From: Neocallimastix lanati (nom. inval.)
Taxonomy: Eukaryota > Neocallimastigomycota > Neocallimastigomycetes > Neocallimastigales > Neocallimastigaceae
Direction of reading: 5' to 3'
Assembly (NCBI GenBank): GCA_016946835.1
Contig: JACVTC010000041.1
Location: 236,001-300,000 of the forward strand
Length of the DNA: 64,000 nucleotides
The notes under the pieces were generated by a model, which had not been told where the DNA came from, ran no database searches, and was given only the letters and a program-made list of their open reading frames with translations. Shown piece after piece: positions 13,559 through 25,554 of the stretch (position 1 is the first letter of the stretch; each line of letters opens with the position of its first letter). The translations under genes and the position numbers were made by a program.

Positions 13559-14420
13559 GACAATAATAATAAACTATATTACCACATTTGTGGAGTTAGA
13601 GGACACTCTACCAGAGATTGCAGTTATAATATGAAGACAAAGTCGAATAATAATAAAGGGAGGCAAGAAAAACTTCAAGTCAAGACAACATTAAAGTATT
13701 ATCCAAAGAAGTCATTACATTTAGTAAGTAAAATTCCTGATCCAGATATTGCCAGCAATTATGACAATAATTTTGATTCTGAGGACACAAGATATATGAT
13801 AGAAAAAAATGAAGAAATAAACCATTAATGATAGAACTAAATTCTCTGGATTAATTGAATGTGAATGATAGACTCATTATTCCAGAAGAAATAATAATTT
13901 AAAGGAAGAAAACAATTTAAATAAAGAAAATAATTTAAATGGAAGAAGCATCTTAAATTAAGAATATATTTTAAGTGAAGAAAATAGAAATGAAAGAATT
14001 AATAAAGAACACGAAAGTAGTTATATCTAAAAATAAACATGACAATAATATTTCGTTGAATGAAGAGACTCCAGATACTAATAACAAAAATACGAACCGA
14101 AGAATAACTTTAATTTGAGTGAGGACGTTAAAATTAAAATTAATTCAAATTTTAATTCTGAAATTGAAAATAAAATTAATTGTGAATTGAATTTCGATTT
14201 AAACAATGTCGACAAAAATAATTCCAAAAATAATTATTTGAATGTGTTAAATAGAAACTTGGTACTGATTAATAATAATTATAATAAAAAAGTTTGGAAA
14301 TAATTATAATAATACCAACATTAAATCCAACCCTATTGAAAATTATACATCTGAAAATTCTGCTTACATTGCTTCAACTTTCAACAGGAACAAAGGAGGA
14401 AAAAATCACTGAATTTGATG
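12999..14420 (+). mobile_element. Ty1/copia retrotransposon remnant: Gag and low-complexity linker
   Basis: From 12999 a frame reads IEETEKIDVDMTLM and NSFRIMERLKSKY, typical of the Ty1/copia Gag helical domain (UBN2-like), and stops near 13145. After a shift, Gag continues at 13211-13828 up to a zinc knuckle. Beyond it (13850-14420) lies Asn/Glu-rich coding-like DNA with stops, ending in a patch reading SAYIASTFNRN near 14360. It resembles the linker between integrase and RT in copia elements. Protease, integrase and RT cores are not seen, so the middle is deleted or unrecognisable. The orientation matches the RNase H/LTR piece at 15.8-16.5 kb. Confidence 0.75.
13211..13828 (+). pseudogene. 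Copia Gag fragment with a damaged CCHC zinc knuckle
   Basis: 205 codons, Asn-rich. Residues 40-51 (KGFISEKSFQEN) resemble copia Gag after its N-terminal half; the true start is upstream (about 12999), so this ATG is internal. An Asn run (about 106-115, AAT repeats) precedes the knuckle at residues 124-137. The motif should be C-x2-C-x4-H-x4-C but reads Y-H-I-C-GVRG-H-STRD-C: the first Cys is Tyr (TAC, one G-to-A change from TGC). Nucleic-acid packaging would be impaired. This is a retroelement relic, not a host gene. Confidence 0.75.
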
Positions 14421-14985
14421 ATTTTGACAGATAAAATATTTTTAAATAATAAAAATTCAAACAAAAACTTACTAAAAAATTTTTTTCATATTATTATTAT
14501 TTGCTGTAAAATTTTATAATATCAATGAATCATATGACAATAACAATGATTTACATAAATCTATCAATAAATCAGATAGATCAATGGAAATCATAGATTT
14601 ACCAAAAAATTAAAAAAATTTTTTAAAGAAATAATAATGAATTAATTTAATAAAAATTCAAAATCCAGTGACTCGATGAAGAAAAACTTTAATAACTCCA
14701 CTCCTACAAACGATATCCAAAAAAATTTGTTCAAATAATAAAAGTATATTAACAGACAATCCTAAAAATATAACTCTTCCTAATAATATTAGTCAAAATT
14801 CACCTTTAACAAACGATTCTTCCACAAACCAAGATTTATTTATTTATTTACTTTTAATGATTATTTTGTTGTTGATATAAAACATATATGTATAGTAACA
14901 TATTTGTATATTTAATAATAATTATTAAATATTAAATTTATATCTTTTTGATAATAATTATTATATTTTATTTTATTTCAAATAT
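14421..14985. other. Asn/Ser-rich decayed coding-like DNA, then AT spacer
   Basis: The plus strand at about 14520-14850 reads as short Asn/Ser/Asp-rich peptides broken by stops, like the copia linker before it. No domain is recognised. 14860-14985 is plain AT-rich spacer. Confidence 0.4.
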
Positions 14986-14989
14986 GTAT

Positions 14990-15350
14990 TTTAACGACCG
15001 TAACAGGATTTCTACCCAGCTGCACATCCGTAGACACCCAATGGTTTATTACTAGAGCCCTTATCTAACTTCCTACTTAGTAGGTGGTCCCGTCCCTGCT
15101 GGACTGCCTTACAGTTACTCTGCATTGGCGCTCCTTACCTAAGTATAATTACTGCTTGTCGTTGTACGATAATCTTACATTTGGGTCTTGCAGCCACAAT
15201 ATTTGTGATCACGTGACAACCCGCTCCATAACATACCTATAAGTAAGGATAATTAAATTTTTCATATGTCACGTCACCATATGTTGGGTATCTCTGATAA
15301 AGTACGAAGTTCAGGTTCGGCTCTTTTAAGGTTTATTCTTTATTTGGGGG
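14990..15350. repeat. GC-richer noncoding island with small hairpins
   Basis: The composition change from both flanks is abrupt. Neither strand has a sustained ORF. Contains the palindrome CCTAC-TTA-GTAGG (near 15080) and a GTCC..GGAC stem (near 15093). It sits between the copia Gag part and the copia RNase H part, so it may be an insertion or an unrecognised part of that element. A SINE or structural RNA relic is possible but no tRNA-like fold was found. Confidence 0.4.
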
Positions 15351-15763
15351 ATATAATTTATGTTTTATAAAAATAATTTTTATTTAAATTTATTTATTTA
15401 GAAGAATTACATTTACTTATCATTATTAAAAATTATAAACTAACATTTATTCTTAACATTTAATATTTATTTTCATATTTTGATTTCAAGAATTACACTA
15501 ATCTGCTATTTCTTATTCTTGGACAAAGAAATAAAACTATTTCTAAATATTTTTCTCTTTTATAATTATTTACTATAATAAAGTTTTCCTATATTAAAGT
15601 ATAATTATTAATTTACTTTCATTTATGTTTAAATTAAATAATAAAAATATATAAATTAATTTCTAATAAGAAATACAATAAAAACTATAAAAACTAGATT
15701 AATACATAAATTTATGATTTTACTACATTTCTTAATTAAGAAATGTAGTAAAATCACTTAATA
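15351..15763. other. AT-rich spacer
   Basis: No gene or repeat seen. Near 15716-15757 there is an inverted pair (ATTTTACTACATTTCTTAAT / ATTAAGAAATGTAGTAAAAT) that makes a near-perfect hairpin just before the RNase H relic. Confidence 0.5.
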
Positions 15764-16083
15764 CTAGTAAAAATGGTCGTCACTACTTTTCGGGAAATAA
15801 CTACTGTGACTGGAAGGATTTTGTTTTAAGGAATAACTAATCTGATTAAGAAAAAGGCATGGAAGAATCGGTTCGTCTCGCATGGAAATTATTGGATTAT
15901 GGATGTTATTTATTTTTGTATCTATGGTGCACGAATAGGCGATTAACATGTTTTATTGGGACTTTTTCTAGCAGACTGAAGTTAAAACTGAACAAATTTG
16001 GATGTTATAATATGTTAGGACTGGATAAGGAAAACTATCTCTCCTTAATTTATAATTATTTTATTTTGAGGGGGGAGTGTTAG
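15764..16083 (+). pseudogene. Ty1/copia RNase H C-terminus
   Basis: In the last frame (to the TAG ending at 16083) the peptide reads FSSRLKLKLNKFGCYNMLGL and then ILRGEC before the stop. This fits the standard copia ending A-D-x-F-T-K-x-L-x-x-x-K-F-x-x-x-R-x-x-L-G-L, followed by a purine-rich tract coding the last residues. Upstream (15770-15950) the frame is broken. Placement directly before a polypurine tract and an LTR start supports the assignment. Confidence 0.7.
16068..16077 (+). promoter_or_regulatory. Polypurine tract (plus-strand priming site of copia element)
   Basis: GAGGGGGGAG immediately followed by TGTTAG, the usual junction between PPT and the 3' LTR in Ty1/copia elements. It is one of very few G-runs in this AT-rich window. 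Confidence 0.75.
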
Positions 16084-16510
16084 ATTTTTAACAAAATAAA
16101 ACAATTATTTTTAACCAATTATTTTATAATGTTTTGAATCATAAAAATTTATGTAGTAAAGTATTTTAAATTTAATATAAATGTACTATTAGAATATTTT
16201 TCAAAAGGCTACGGCCATTAATATAGGTAAATAAAGTTTATAAAAAAACAAGAAAATTTTTGTAAATTTATTTATTGTGTATTACTGTGTAAAGTGTTGT
16301 ACGAATTGAGCATTAATAGCAGGGCTTATTTCTAAAAGATTAAGAGTCTCAAATAACTCATCACTTAATAAATTTAATAAATAAATCCCAACAAAAGTAC
16401 ATCGAACTTTTGAGTTGTATATCATTTATTTTTACTAGTATTAATTTATTATTTATTTATTTATTTAATTTTATATAAAAACTACATATAATTAAAAAGA
16501 ATATTTAACA
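16078..16510 (+). mobile_element. Copia 3' LTR (right end uncertain)
   Basis: Starts TGTTA directly after the PPT. The proposed end, TAACA at 16506-16510, gives a 433-bp LTR with 5-bp inverted ends TGTTA/TAACA. Other TTAACA sites near 16540 and 16580 are alternative ends. No second LTR copy was found in the window, so the end cannot be fixed by comparison. Confidence 0.55.
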
Positions 16511-17340
16511 ACTTTCTTATTCTTTTAATTACAAACTAACTTAACATAATATAACTTTTAATCTTAACTTTTACTTAACAACGACGACTACAGCCCTTCT
16601 CTTAATTCAGAGAAATGCTTTATTTTTATGTTATTTAGTTATAATTAACTATTTAATTAATTGTTCTTGTGATTAGAATAAACTATTAATAATTATTATT
16701 TAAGGAAATATTTAATAACTATATAAATATAAATATAAAATAATAAGAATATAATTAAAACATTGATTTATGCTATAAAATTTATTATTAATTATAAATA
16801 TAATTAATATATAGAAATCAAGCCACATATTGAAATTGTTGTAAAATCATTAGATTTAAATTTGATTTATGTCATTAATTTATGTTTGAATAATAAAACT
16901 AATTTTATATTAATTAAGGTTTGAATATTTCATTTTATATCATCTCCTCTTAAGATATATGTATTATTATAATTATAATAATTATATAAAATTATATATA
17001 TATTCTATATATTAGAATATATAATTAATATATTACCAATTTTTTATAAATAGATTAAATTATTTATATTAGAAATAGAGGATTCTCTTGTAAAATTTAG
17101 GAATTAGAATTATTATTTTAATACCAATATCATAATTTTATTAATAAATCTTACTAAACTAACATTATTTAAAACCCATTGCTAATAAATTATTTCGCAT
17201 AAAAGTAAAAGTCCAGCATGTTATTGTAAATTATTATGATCATCTTGTATAAATCTATGTTAATTATCTTTTAATATTTATTTAATTAATTTTTAATTTA
17301 TTCTATGTTATGGAAAACTCATACATTGACATGTGACTTA
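16511..17340. other. AT-rich spacer
   Basis: No gene seen. Only (TA)n-like and A/T tracts. Confidence 0.6.
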
Positions 17341-17432
17341 ATTACTTATTTAATACTTTAAGATCATACACTTTCTTCCTTGTATACTATCTTCCATTAG
17401 GAATATTATTGTAGATCTAAATCTAGTAAGGC

Positions 17433-17541
<109 letters not shown>

Positions 17542-17640
17542 GAAGAAACAATATATAAAAAGTAAATTAATATCAAAAGATTGTTCAACAGCTTGATCTT
17601 GTTTTGCGCATTGGATTCTTTTGTGTCCAAAATTTAAAGA

Positions 17641-17880
17641 ATTTAGATAACTATTCATTCAATTTGTTGATGAAATTTTTATTAATTTTTCTCTGATTGT
17701 TCAAAAAAAAACTTTGAATATTCTTGATGATAAACCTATTGTTGTCAAGAGCGTCAACGTCGAAACGATAAAGCAAAGAAGGAATGCTGATACATATTCA
17801 TAGGATAATTTTTATCCATATGAAGTTATTATTGATGAATGGATAGAGTTCCTCGAAACTCATAATATAGTTTTTTAATA
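17641..17880 (+). pseudogene. LINE family A C-terminal fragment
   Basis: One frame reads DEIFINFSLIVQ, TLNILDDK, KSVNVETIKQRRNADTYS, one in-frame TAG, then PYEVIIDEWIEFLETHN and TAA. The KSVNVETIKQRRN part matches the minus-strand reading near 10720-10760 at protein and DNA level, and TLNILDDK matches SLNIPDDK near 11020. The two loci are copies of one retroelement family. The 10.7-kb copy has about 250 bp between these two motifs that this copy lacks. Confidence 0.6.
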
Positions 17881-18576
17881 TATTAGTGTAAAAAAATTCA
17901 TATATTTTATCTTATCTTAAATGTATTTTTTTAATAAATATTATTAAATAAAGTTTGTTTACAAATACTTTATATTTTATATAAAATTTTATATATATAT
18001 AATATTTATATATTTGAATTGGTTACATTTTAATTAAATCACAAATGTTTTATATCTTAATAAAAAAGTTTTTATAAAAAAAATTTTTTGTATCTTTCCA
18101 TTTTTATATATTATTTCTAGTCTAAAAAAAAAAAATACTAATATATTTCATAACATTATTATAAAGAAAAATAAATAATTATATATTTTATATATTATTT
18201 CTAAAAAAGAAAAAAACACAATTATATATTTTATTATATTATTTCTAAGAAAGAAAAAAACACAATTAGACATTATATATATTATTTTATTATTTTCAAT
18301 TTTTTTTAATTATTAATATTTATTTATTTGATTATTAATTTATAATTTTACAAAATTATTTAAATCTTATATTTAATATTATTTTATTATTATTTATATT
18401 ATTAATTTATATATATTATTTAAAAGAATTCAATTAAATTTCTTTTATTATATAATTTTTTTTTCAATTATAGAACAAAACAATATATTTTAAATTGTTT
18501 TTTAAAATAAATTAATATTGTATTTTATTTTATTATTCCAGATAATAATTTATTTTTTTAAAAATAATTAAATTAA
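17881..18576. other. AT-rich spacer, 3' side of the SGNH hydrolase gene
   Basis: No gene seen. A short phrase around ATTATTTCTAA(A/G)AAAGAAAAAA occurs at about 18196-18214 and 18240-18258, a small local duplication. Confidence 0.6.
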
Positions 18577-19887
18577 TTATTCTTCATCAGAATCATCATT
18601 ATCACTAAGAGCAGTAACTTCGCTGTCATCAATTTCAACTTCAACGTTTTCTTCGTCACTATTGACATCATCATCATTATCAATGAAAAGTTCAAGATCA
18701 ACATAGTTACCAATAACATTGTGACCTAAGTAGTTTGGATGAAGACCATCACCATCACATAAATCTTCTTTAAAGACCATATCATCATTTGGATCAGCAA
18801 CAACAGAAGCAAAATCAATAACAGCATCGAAACCACCTTCACTTGCTGGAGTATTTCTAATCCATTCATTAACAGTTTCCTTAATAACATTTAATTCTTC
18901 AGTCCAATGATCATTAGTCTTGAATGGAAGAATTGGACTACCGTAAACAGTGATACCAAGATCATGACCCTTCTTTATAAGTTCCTTATAAGCATTAATA
19001 ATGTCTGAAGCTGGATATGGTGCATCTATATAATTGAAAGCAATATCGTTAATACCGTATAAAACAATCATGTATTTAACATTGGTTTGTTCAGCAACAT
19101 CCTTTTGGAATCTTTCCAAACCAGTTGGATACTTTGGAGTACTTGCACCTTGTACACAAGTGGCTCCAATACCATGGTTTAAGACAGCAAAATGACTAGT
19201 AGCTGGGTTACTTTGTAATTTTTCTGCGAAAACATCTGTCCATCTATTTTGTTTATCAGTAGTAGAACCTCTACCATCAGTAATTGAGTCACCGTAACAA
19301 ACAATAGCAGAATATTTCTTTTCATTGTCAACAACATCAATAGCAGAAATGGTATACCAATGGGCAAACTTATGAGCATCATTGAAGGTTTCCTTACTGA
19401 CAGCATTACCTAATTCAATAAAAGAGTTAGTTCTAGAACCAGCATGACCTGTGAAATCAGCTGGAATTTTACCGTAATAGATAGTGATTGCGAGTTCATC
19501 AAAAGTAGAAATAGAGAATGGAATGGTATCAGAAATAACATCGCTGTTAGCTGGAATAACAACACCAGATTGACCATTGAAAGTAATTTCAGTATCTGTT
19601 TCCGTAATTATACCACCAGTACCTTGACCAGCAGACTTAGCAACGTGAACAGATTGTAATTCTAATTCTTCCTTACCATATATGTTAGAGAAATGGAATC
19701 TTACTTGTTCACCAGGAATACTAACTCTAACAAATTGACGTAAGGAATTTCCTTGTAAATCAATATCTGGTAAGTCGCCATTAAAATATTGAGATGAAGC
19801 CCAAGTTCCAGTGTAAGAAACTTCATCTGAAGCGAAAACAGCATTAATTAAAATTAAACATAAAACTGAAATTAAATATAATTTCAT
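18577..19887 (-). CDS. Secreted SGNH/GDSL-family hydrolase (probable carbohydrate esterase)
   Basis: 436 residues, single exon. A signal peptide is clear (residues 1-19, cut after VFA). Residues about 25-185 form a beta-rich N-terminal domain; 190-400 are the SGNH hydrolase. Block I GDSITDG carries Ser201 (199-205); block II has NHGIG (Gly239 region); block III YGIND gives Asn280; block V DGLHPN gives Asp380 and His383. All catalytic residues are present. The tail (403-436) is almost entirely Asp/Glu/Ser/Asn and has no dockerin. The layout matches bacterial-type GDSL hydrolases seen in rumen microbes, so deacetylation of plant polysaccharide is a fair guess; the substrate cannot be read from sequence. 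It is much less AT-rich than its flanks. No neighbouring gene hints at a pathway. Confidence 0.9.
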   Translation of the reverse strand: MKLYLISVLCLILINAVFASDEVSYTGTWASSQYFNGDLPDIDLQGNSLRQFVRVSIPGEQVRFHFSNIYGKEELELQSVHVAKSAGQGTGGIITETDTEITFNGQSGVVIPANSDVISDTIPFSISTFDELAITIYYGKIPADFTGHAGSRTNSFIELGNAVSKETFNDAHKFAHWYTISAIDVVDNEKKYSAIVCYGDSITDGRGSTTDKQNRWTDVFAEKLQSNPATSHFAVLNHGIGATCVQGASTPKYPTGLERFQKDVAEQTNVKYMIVLYGINDIAFNYIDAPYPASDIINAYKELIKKGHDLGITVYGSPILPFKTNDHWTEELNVIKETVNEWIRNTPASEGGFDAVIDFASVVADPNDDMVFKEDLCDGDGLHPNYLGHNVIGNYVDLELFIDNDDDVNSDEENVEVEIDDSEVTALSDNDDSDEE

Positions 19888-20741
19888 TTTTCTTTTATTT
19901 ATATATATATATATAATTTTATTTTATAATTATTTCTCTATTATTTTTTAATTTTTATTTACTTAATTATTTAAATAAATATTTTTATAATACCAAAAAA
20001 AAATATTATTATTTTTATTTTATTTTACTTTTAGTTTTTATTTTTTATTTTTTTTTTTTTTTTTTTGATAAAAATATATATTTTCTTTTTTTTAAAAAAA
20101 TTTATTGATAGAAAAAGAAGATTTATTAACTATTTATATACATATTGAATTATTTCATTTTATAATAAGTAAAGTTGTGCATATATTAAATAAATTATAT
20201 ATTAATATATATGACAAATATTATATTAAAATATATTGTATTAATCATTATTTTAATTTGAATTTCCTTTTTTCCTTTTTTTTTCTTTTTTTTTCTTTTT
20301 TTCTTCTTTTTAGTTTTTTAATTTTTTAATTTTTTAATTTTTTTAATCTTTTAATTATTTTATTTTTTTATTTTCTTAATTTTTTTTTTTTTATTTATTA
20401 TTTATTATATATTAAAAGTTTTAATGTACAATCAATTCACCAATAATATATGTATAATTTTTTTCCTTTTTTTTAAAATATAATTTTTTAAATATATCAA
20501 AAAATTAATTTATTTAATTTAATATATAATAAAGTTTAAAAAAAAAATGCTAAAATTTATAAAAAAAAAAATTTATTTCCATCAAACAATTTTTTTTAAA
20601 AAATCTAATTAATTAATAATTATTAATTTCCATTTTAATTTATATTAAATTATTCTTTCTAAAAAAGAAATGTTTACCACTATTAATAAAAATATTTATA
20701 TATAATTATATTAATTAGTATTTATTATGATATTATGAAAG

Positions 20742-20777
<36 letters not shown>

Positions 20778-21720
20778 AGATTAATATTTTATAGAACAAT
20801 TGTAATATAATAGCAAATTAAATCATCCCGTTTCACTAAGGTAAAATCTAATAAAAAAATGAAATTAAAAAAAATTTCAATATAAACATTATGTTAATCA
20901 TTAACAATTTAATAATTTGAATCATTTTATTAATTGTTCATTTATAGTACACAAGAATTAAATATTTCAGTAAACTTCAAAAAGAAACATTTAATCAATG
21001 GAAATATTTAGTTATATGAAGAACCTATTGATATTATTATAATAAAGTTACTGTTTCATAAATATATAATGGAATGCTATAATAATAATAATAATAATAA
21101 TAAATCAAAAAATATTATATTAAATCTTAAACAATAAAGTTTTTAAAGTTTTTTTTATTTCTGATTACTTAATATATACCCATTAATAAAATTTTGAATA
21201 TGAATAAAAAGAGAAATAAATTGTTTTAAATGTTATTTATTAAATATATATAAAAACAATTAAATTAAATAGAAATTATTAATATTATCTTTTATTTACA
21301 TATATATATATAAGCATTAAGTGGATATAATATAATGAAAAAATAATAAAATATAAATTAGGAAATTAGGAAATCAATAAAGAAAATATTGGTTTCATTG
21401 TTTTTTTTTTTTTTTTACAAATAATTCTGTACCAATTTCCCAATATGAAAAACTAAATTATCCAAAATAAATTTCTATTGTAAATAAAAATTTCATTATT
21501 ATCTTTTTTTTATATTTTTACTTTTATATCCAATGAATAAAGCGACGACAAATCATCTTTATCACGACATCTATTGAAAATTATCAATTATACTTTCAAT
21601 TTATATAGTCATTTTATATATCTACATATTTAATATTTATATAAATATATTATTTAATAATTAATTTTTTTTAAAAAAAAAAAAAGAAAGAAAGAAAGGA
21701 TTTTTCTTCATTATTTAACT
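19888..21720. other. AT-rich spacer, 5' side of the SGNH hydrolase gene
   Basis: A (TA)n run lies just upstream of the start (about 19900-19915), a plausible but non-specific promoter element. Elsewhere T-rich and A-rich tracts, including poly(A) near 20744-20774. No gene. Confidence 0.6.
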
Positions 21721-21734
21721 GTAATAACTAACAG

Positions 21735-22810
21735 AATATATAGAATAGAAATATATATATATAAGAATAACTAATGAAATATATAGAATAGAATATATGT
21801 ATATTAGAATAATAACTAATGAAATATATTTCTAATAAAATATATAAAATAGAAAATATATATATATCAGAATAACTAATGAAATATATAGAATAGAATA
21901 TATATATATATCAGAATAATGATTAATGAAATATATTTCTAATAAAATATATAAAATAGAAAATATATATTGATATAAAACGTAAATAAAAACTTTAATT
22001 ATTAATAAATTATTTTATTAATAATTACATAAAAATAAATTAATAAATCATTTGCAAATTCGTGACATAAATAAAACGTGATCGAAAATAACGTGAGAAA
22101 ATTAAAATTATGTAAAGACATAAAATTATGAAAGAATATAAAAATTAATGTAAACATAAAATTTATTACATAAATTTTATGTTATGTTAAAATTGAAATA
22201 ATTTATAAATTTCTTTTTATTATTTTTATTATTTTTATATTTAATATTTTATTTTATTATATTTTTAATTATTTTAATAATTATTATTTTATATTAATAT
22301 TTTATTAATTATAATAAATTTATATTTTTATTAATATTTTATGAATATTTTATATTTTATTTTATACTTTTATATTAAATACTTTAAATACTTAATAGTT
22401 ACTCTAAGAGAATTAATTAATTAACTAAATAGTTTATTATGAATTTCAAATATAAAAACAAGAATAATTCTTTATAATTATTCTTTGCAGTACAATTTTA
22501 TGCCAAATTTATATTATAATTATTTTATATTTTCAAGATAAATATTAAATACATGTATTAATTAATTTTATAATTATTTTTAAATAAATAAATAAATTTT
22601 ATAATTAAATAACAATTTTATAAAACTTCTCCCAACAAGAGAACTTGAACCAAAGGCGTACTTTATCAATATATATATCAGAATAATGACTAATGAAATA
22701 TATTTCTAATAAAATATATAAAATAGAAAATATATATATATCAAAATAATAACTAATGAAATATATTGCTTATAAAATATATAGAATAGAAAATATATAT
22801 ATCAGAAAAG
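21735..22810. repeat. Tandem array of AT-rich units (about 45 and 90 bp) interrupted by an inserted LTR
   Basis: The phrase CTAATGAAATATAT(AGAATAG or TTCTAATAAAATA..) recurs at least five times at 21765-21970 and again at 22687-22800. The 21971-22668 segment breaks the array: the unit resumes on the right where it left off on the left. Confidence 0.75.
21971..22668. mobile_element. Putative solo LTR (698 bp) inside the tandem array
   Basis: Bounded by TGATA..TATCA (TG/CA ends with 5-bp inversion) and flanked on both sides by ATATAT. The flank is itself an AT repeat, so the duplication is only consistent, not proof. Internal marks: TAACGTGAGAAAA, a palindromic ATAAATTTTATGTTAT stretch (near 22175), TTATTCTTTGCAGTAC, and the right-end phrase CCCAACAAGAGAACTTGAAC. 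A related segment is at 25681-26175. No coding sequence. Confidence 0.6.
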
Positions 22811-23146
22811 GTAAATGGGGAGATAAATAAAATATAATAAGAGGTAAAGGATTCTTGGTTGCCAGATATGGTGATTATGATACACGTGATTAATATAAAC
22901 CTAAAATTATTTAAAATTCGCTATAAGTTTTTTCAATTAAAACTCATCATCACAGAGAATTACATAAAACCTATCAAATATAGTATTTTATTTTTATTTG
23001 TTTGATTTGTTTATTCTTTAATTGTTATTTAAAATTAAATTGTTATATCATTGTTACATCAACATTATTGTAATTATTTAAACAATATAAAAAAAAGATA
23101 AAAAAAAAACACTTAATAACAGGATGATGCATGACTATTTAATTAT

Positions 23147-23196
<50 letters not shown>

Positions 23197-24931
23197 TTTA
23201 TTAAATATTACAAATATGTTTTTGTCATTAAGACATATTATAAATAAGGATAAAAAATATTTTATTTATAAACTTTCAGAATAAATAATATAATAGTAAT
23301 TAAAAAAAATTGTATATTATTTTATATATAATAATTTTTTTATTATTTTTTTGAAGAAAAAATTATTAATTATAAAAAAAATAAAATAAATTCTTTTTGT
23401 TTTTTTTTTTCCATTTATAATATATAATTTAATTATTTAATTATAAAAAAATTAGAAATATTATTTTATTTCAAAATATATTATTTTTTTTTAATTGAAA
23501 AATTTTATTGTAATAAATTTAATAAATTTAAAAATATAATGAACCTAAATTTTTAATAAAAATTAAGGTTCATTATATATATATATATATAAATATTTTT
23601 TTTTTAATATATTAATAATTTTGGGAAATTTTATTATTAATTAAATTAATATATATATATATAAAAAGGAAACAATTAAAATAAATAAATAAATAAATTA
23701 AAAATATAAAATTATATAAAACGGATTATTACAAATAAAAATTTTTTTTATTAATGAGTCAAGTCATGTCTCTTATTTCAAACTTTTTTTATAAAAATAA
23801 AAAAAAAAAGAAAATAATATAATAAATGATAATTATTAGTAGAATTAATAAAGCGAAGCAAGACAAAATAATAAAATAAACAAAATAAAGTATTAAATAA
23901 AATAAAATAAGAGTTATATATATAGGTTTTATATATAATATATATAACAATTATTTTTTATTACAAATAATTTTTATAAATATATTCATGAAGTCGACTA
24001 TCTAATTTAGCCTTAATAAAGGGGTTAAAGTTAAAAGTATAAACAAAAATGATTAATCAAAATACCAAAGTAGGTAAAAATAATAGAAGTTAAAAAAAAT
24101 AATAATAATAATAATAAAAATTATCCAGATATATATATAAAATAAGATAATCTTCTTTTAATTAATGTTTTTTATATACAATGTCACTGTTACTTTAAAT
24201 AAATATATTTTATTTTATCTAATGATTTTTTTTATAAAAAAAATATTAATTTTTTTCTATATATAAATACTTTTTCTTTTTTTTCTTTTTTTTTTTTTTT
24301 TTTTTTTTTTTGGCTTTTTAGTCTTTTTAGCCATATTCCATTATTTATTTATTTGTTTATTAATTAAAATAAATTATATAATTTTAATAAATTATAAATT
24401 AAATGTTTCTTTAATAAATCTATGTAAAATATATTAAAATTGTATATTATATTAAAGCAAAATTAAAAACAAAGTTTATAATAAATAAAGTTAATTTTTA
24501 GTATATTAATATTTTTTATATAAACATTTTTATTACATTAACGTTATTTATTAGAAAATTTTAACATAATAAAATTAATAAAAAATAATGAAAATAACTA
24601 ATTATTAAATTGAAAGTGTTAAATAAGAATGAAAAAATTATTTAAAAATAATTTTTTATTTTTATTGAGGGGATATATTAGATTTATAAATATATAAATA
24701 TATGAATTTATAAAAAAACAAAAATGGAAATAATAAGAATAAAAAAAATTATTAAATTGTTTTAAAAAATTTTTTAAAGATAATAAATACTATTAAAAAA
24801 AATTTTTTTTAATAAAGTAAAAAAATGTAAAAAAGAGTATTAAATTATTCCTTTTTTTTTTATTTTATATATTAATTATAATTTATAAACAATTATAATA
24901 GATACAAAATAAAAAAAAAGGTTAATTTTAT

Positions 24932-24979
<48 letters not shown>

Positions 24980-25554
24980 CTAAGAAATTACTATTTTTAT
25001 TTATTTCAAAAATAAATACTTATTTATTAATAAATTAATACTACAATAATATAAATTTAAAAATGAAATTAAAATAATTTGAAATAAAAATACATTAAAA
25101 TATAATTAAACCATGAAATATAAATAATAAAATTTAAATATTCTATTAAAATAACAATTATTTTACTATTTAATTACAAAATATGTATAAAATATTATTA
25201 TTTCTATTCTTTAATTATTAAATAATTTTATTTATTAATTAATAACTTAAAAAAACCTTTATGAAAAATCAATTATGAATTTAAATTTGAAAATATATAT
25301 ATATATAAATAGAAATAAAGAAATTCTAAAATTTTAAAAAAAAATTTTGAATTTATAATTATTATAAAAATAAAATAGGTCATTTAGGTTATATAATAAC
25401 ATGAATAATAATAATAATAATAAAGAAATACATATTTAGATTAGCAAAAGTTCAATATTTTAATATATTAATAATTCAAATTTTACAATTATCTTTTATA
25501 TTAATATGTAGATTATATCAATATTCTTTCCAATTTTTTATTATTGTGTTTCAG
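22811..25554. other. AT-rich spacer with long homopolymers
   Basis: No gene. Poly(A) of over 40 bases near 23151-23193, poly(T) near 24285-24311 and again near 24937-24975. A short, more complex patch at 22815-22985 follows the tandem array; it has no readable product. Confidence 0.6.

Noticed and set aside
15315-15345. Pol III B-box GGTTCGGCTCT followed by TTTT
   Set aside because: The terminator would overlap the box, no A-box lies at proper distance, and no tRNA fold is possible.
19179-19659. Two ORFs of 71-75 residues within the SGNH hydrolase
   Set aside because: Off-frame and antisense shadows of the real gene.
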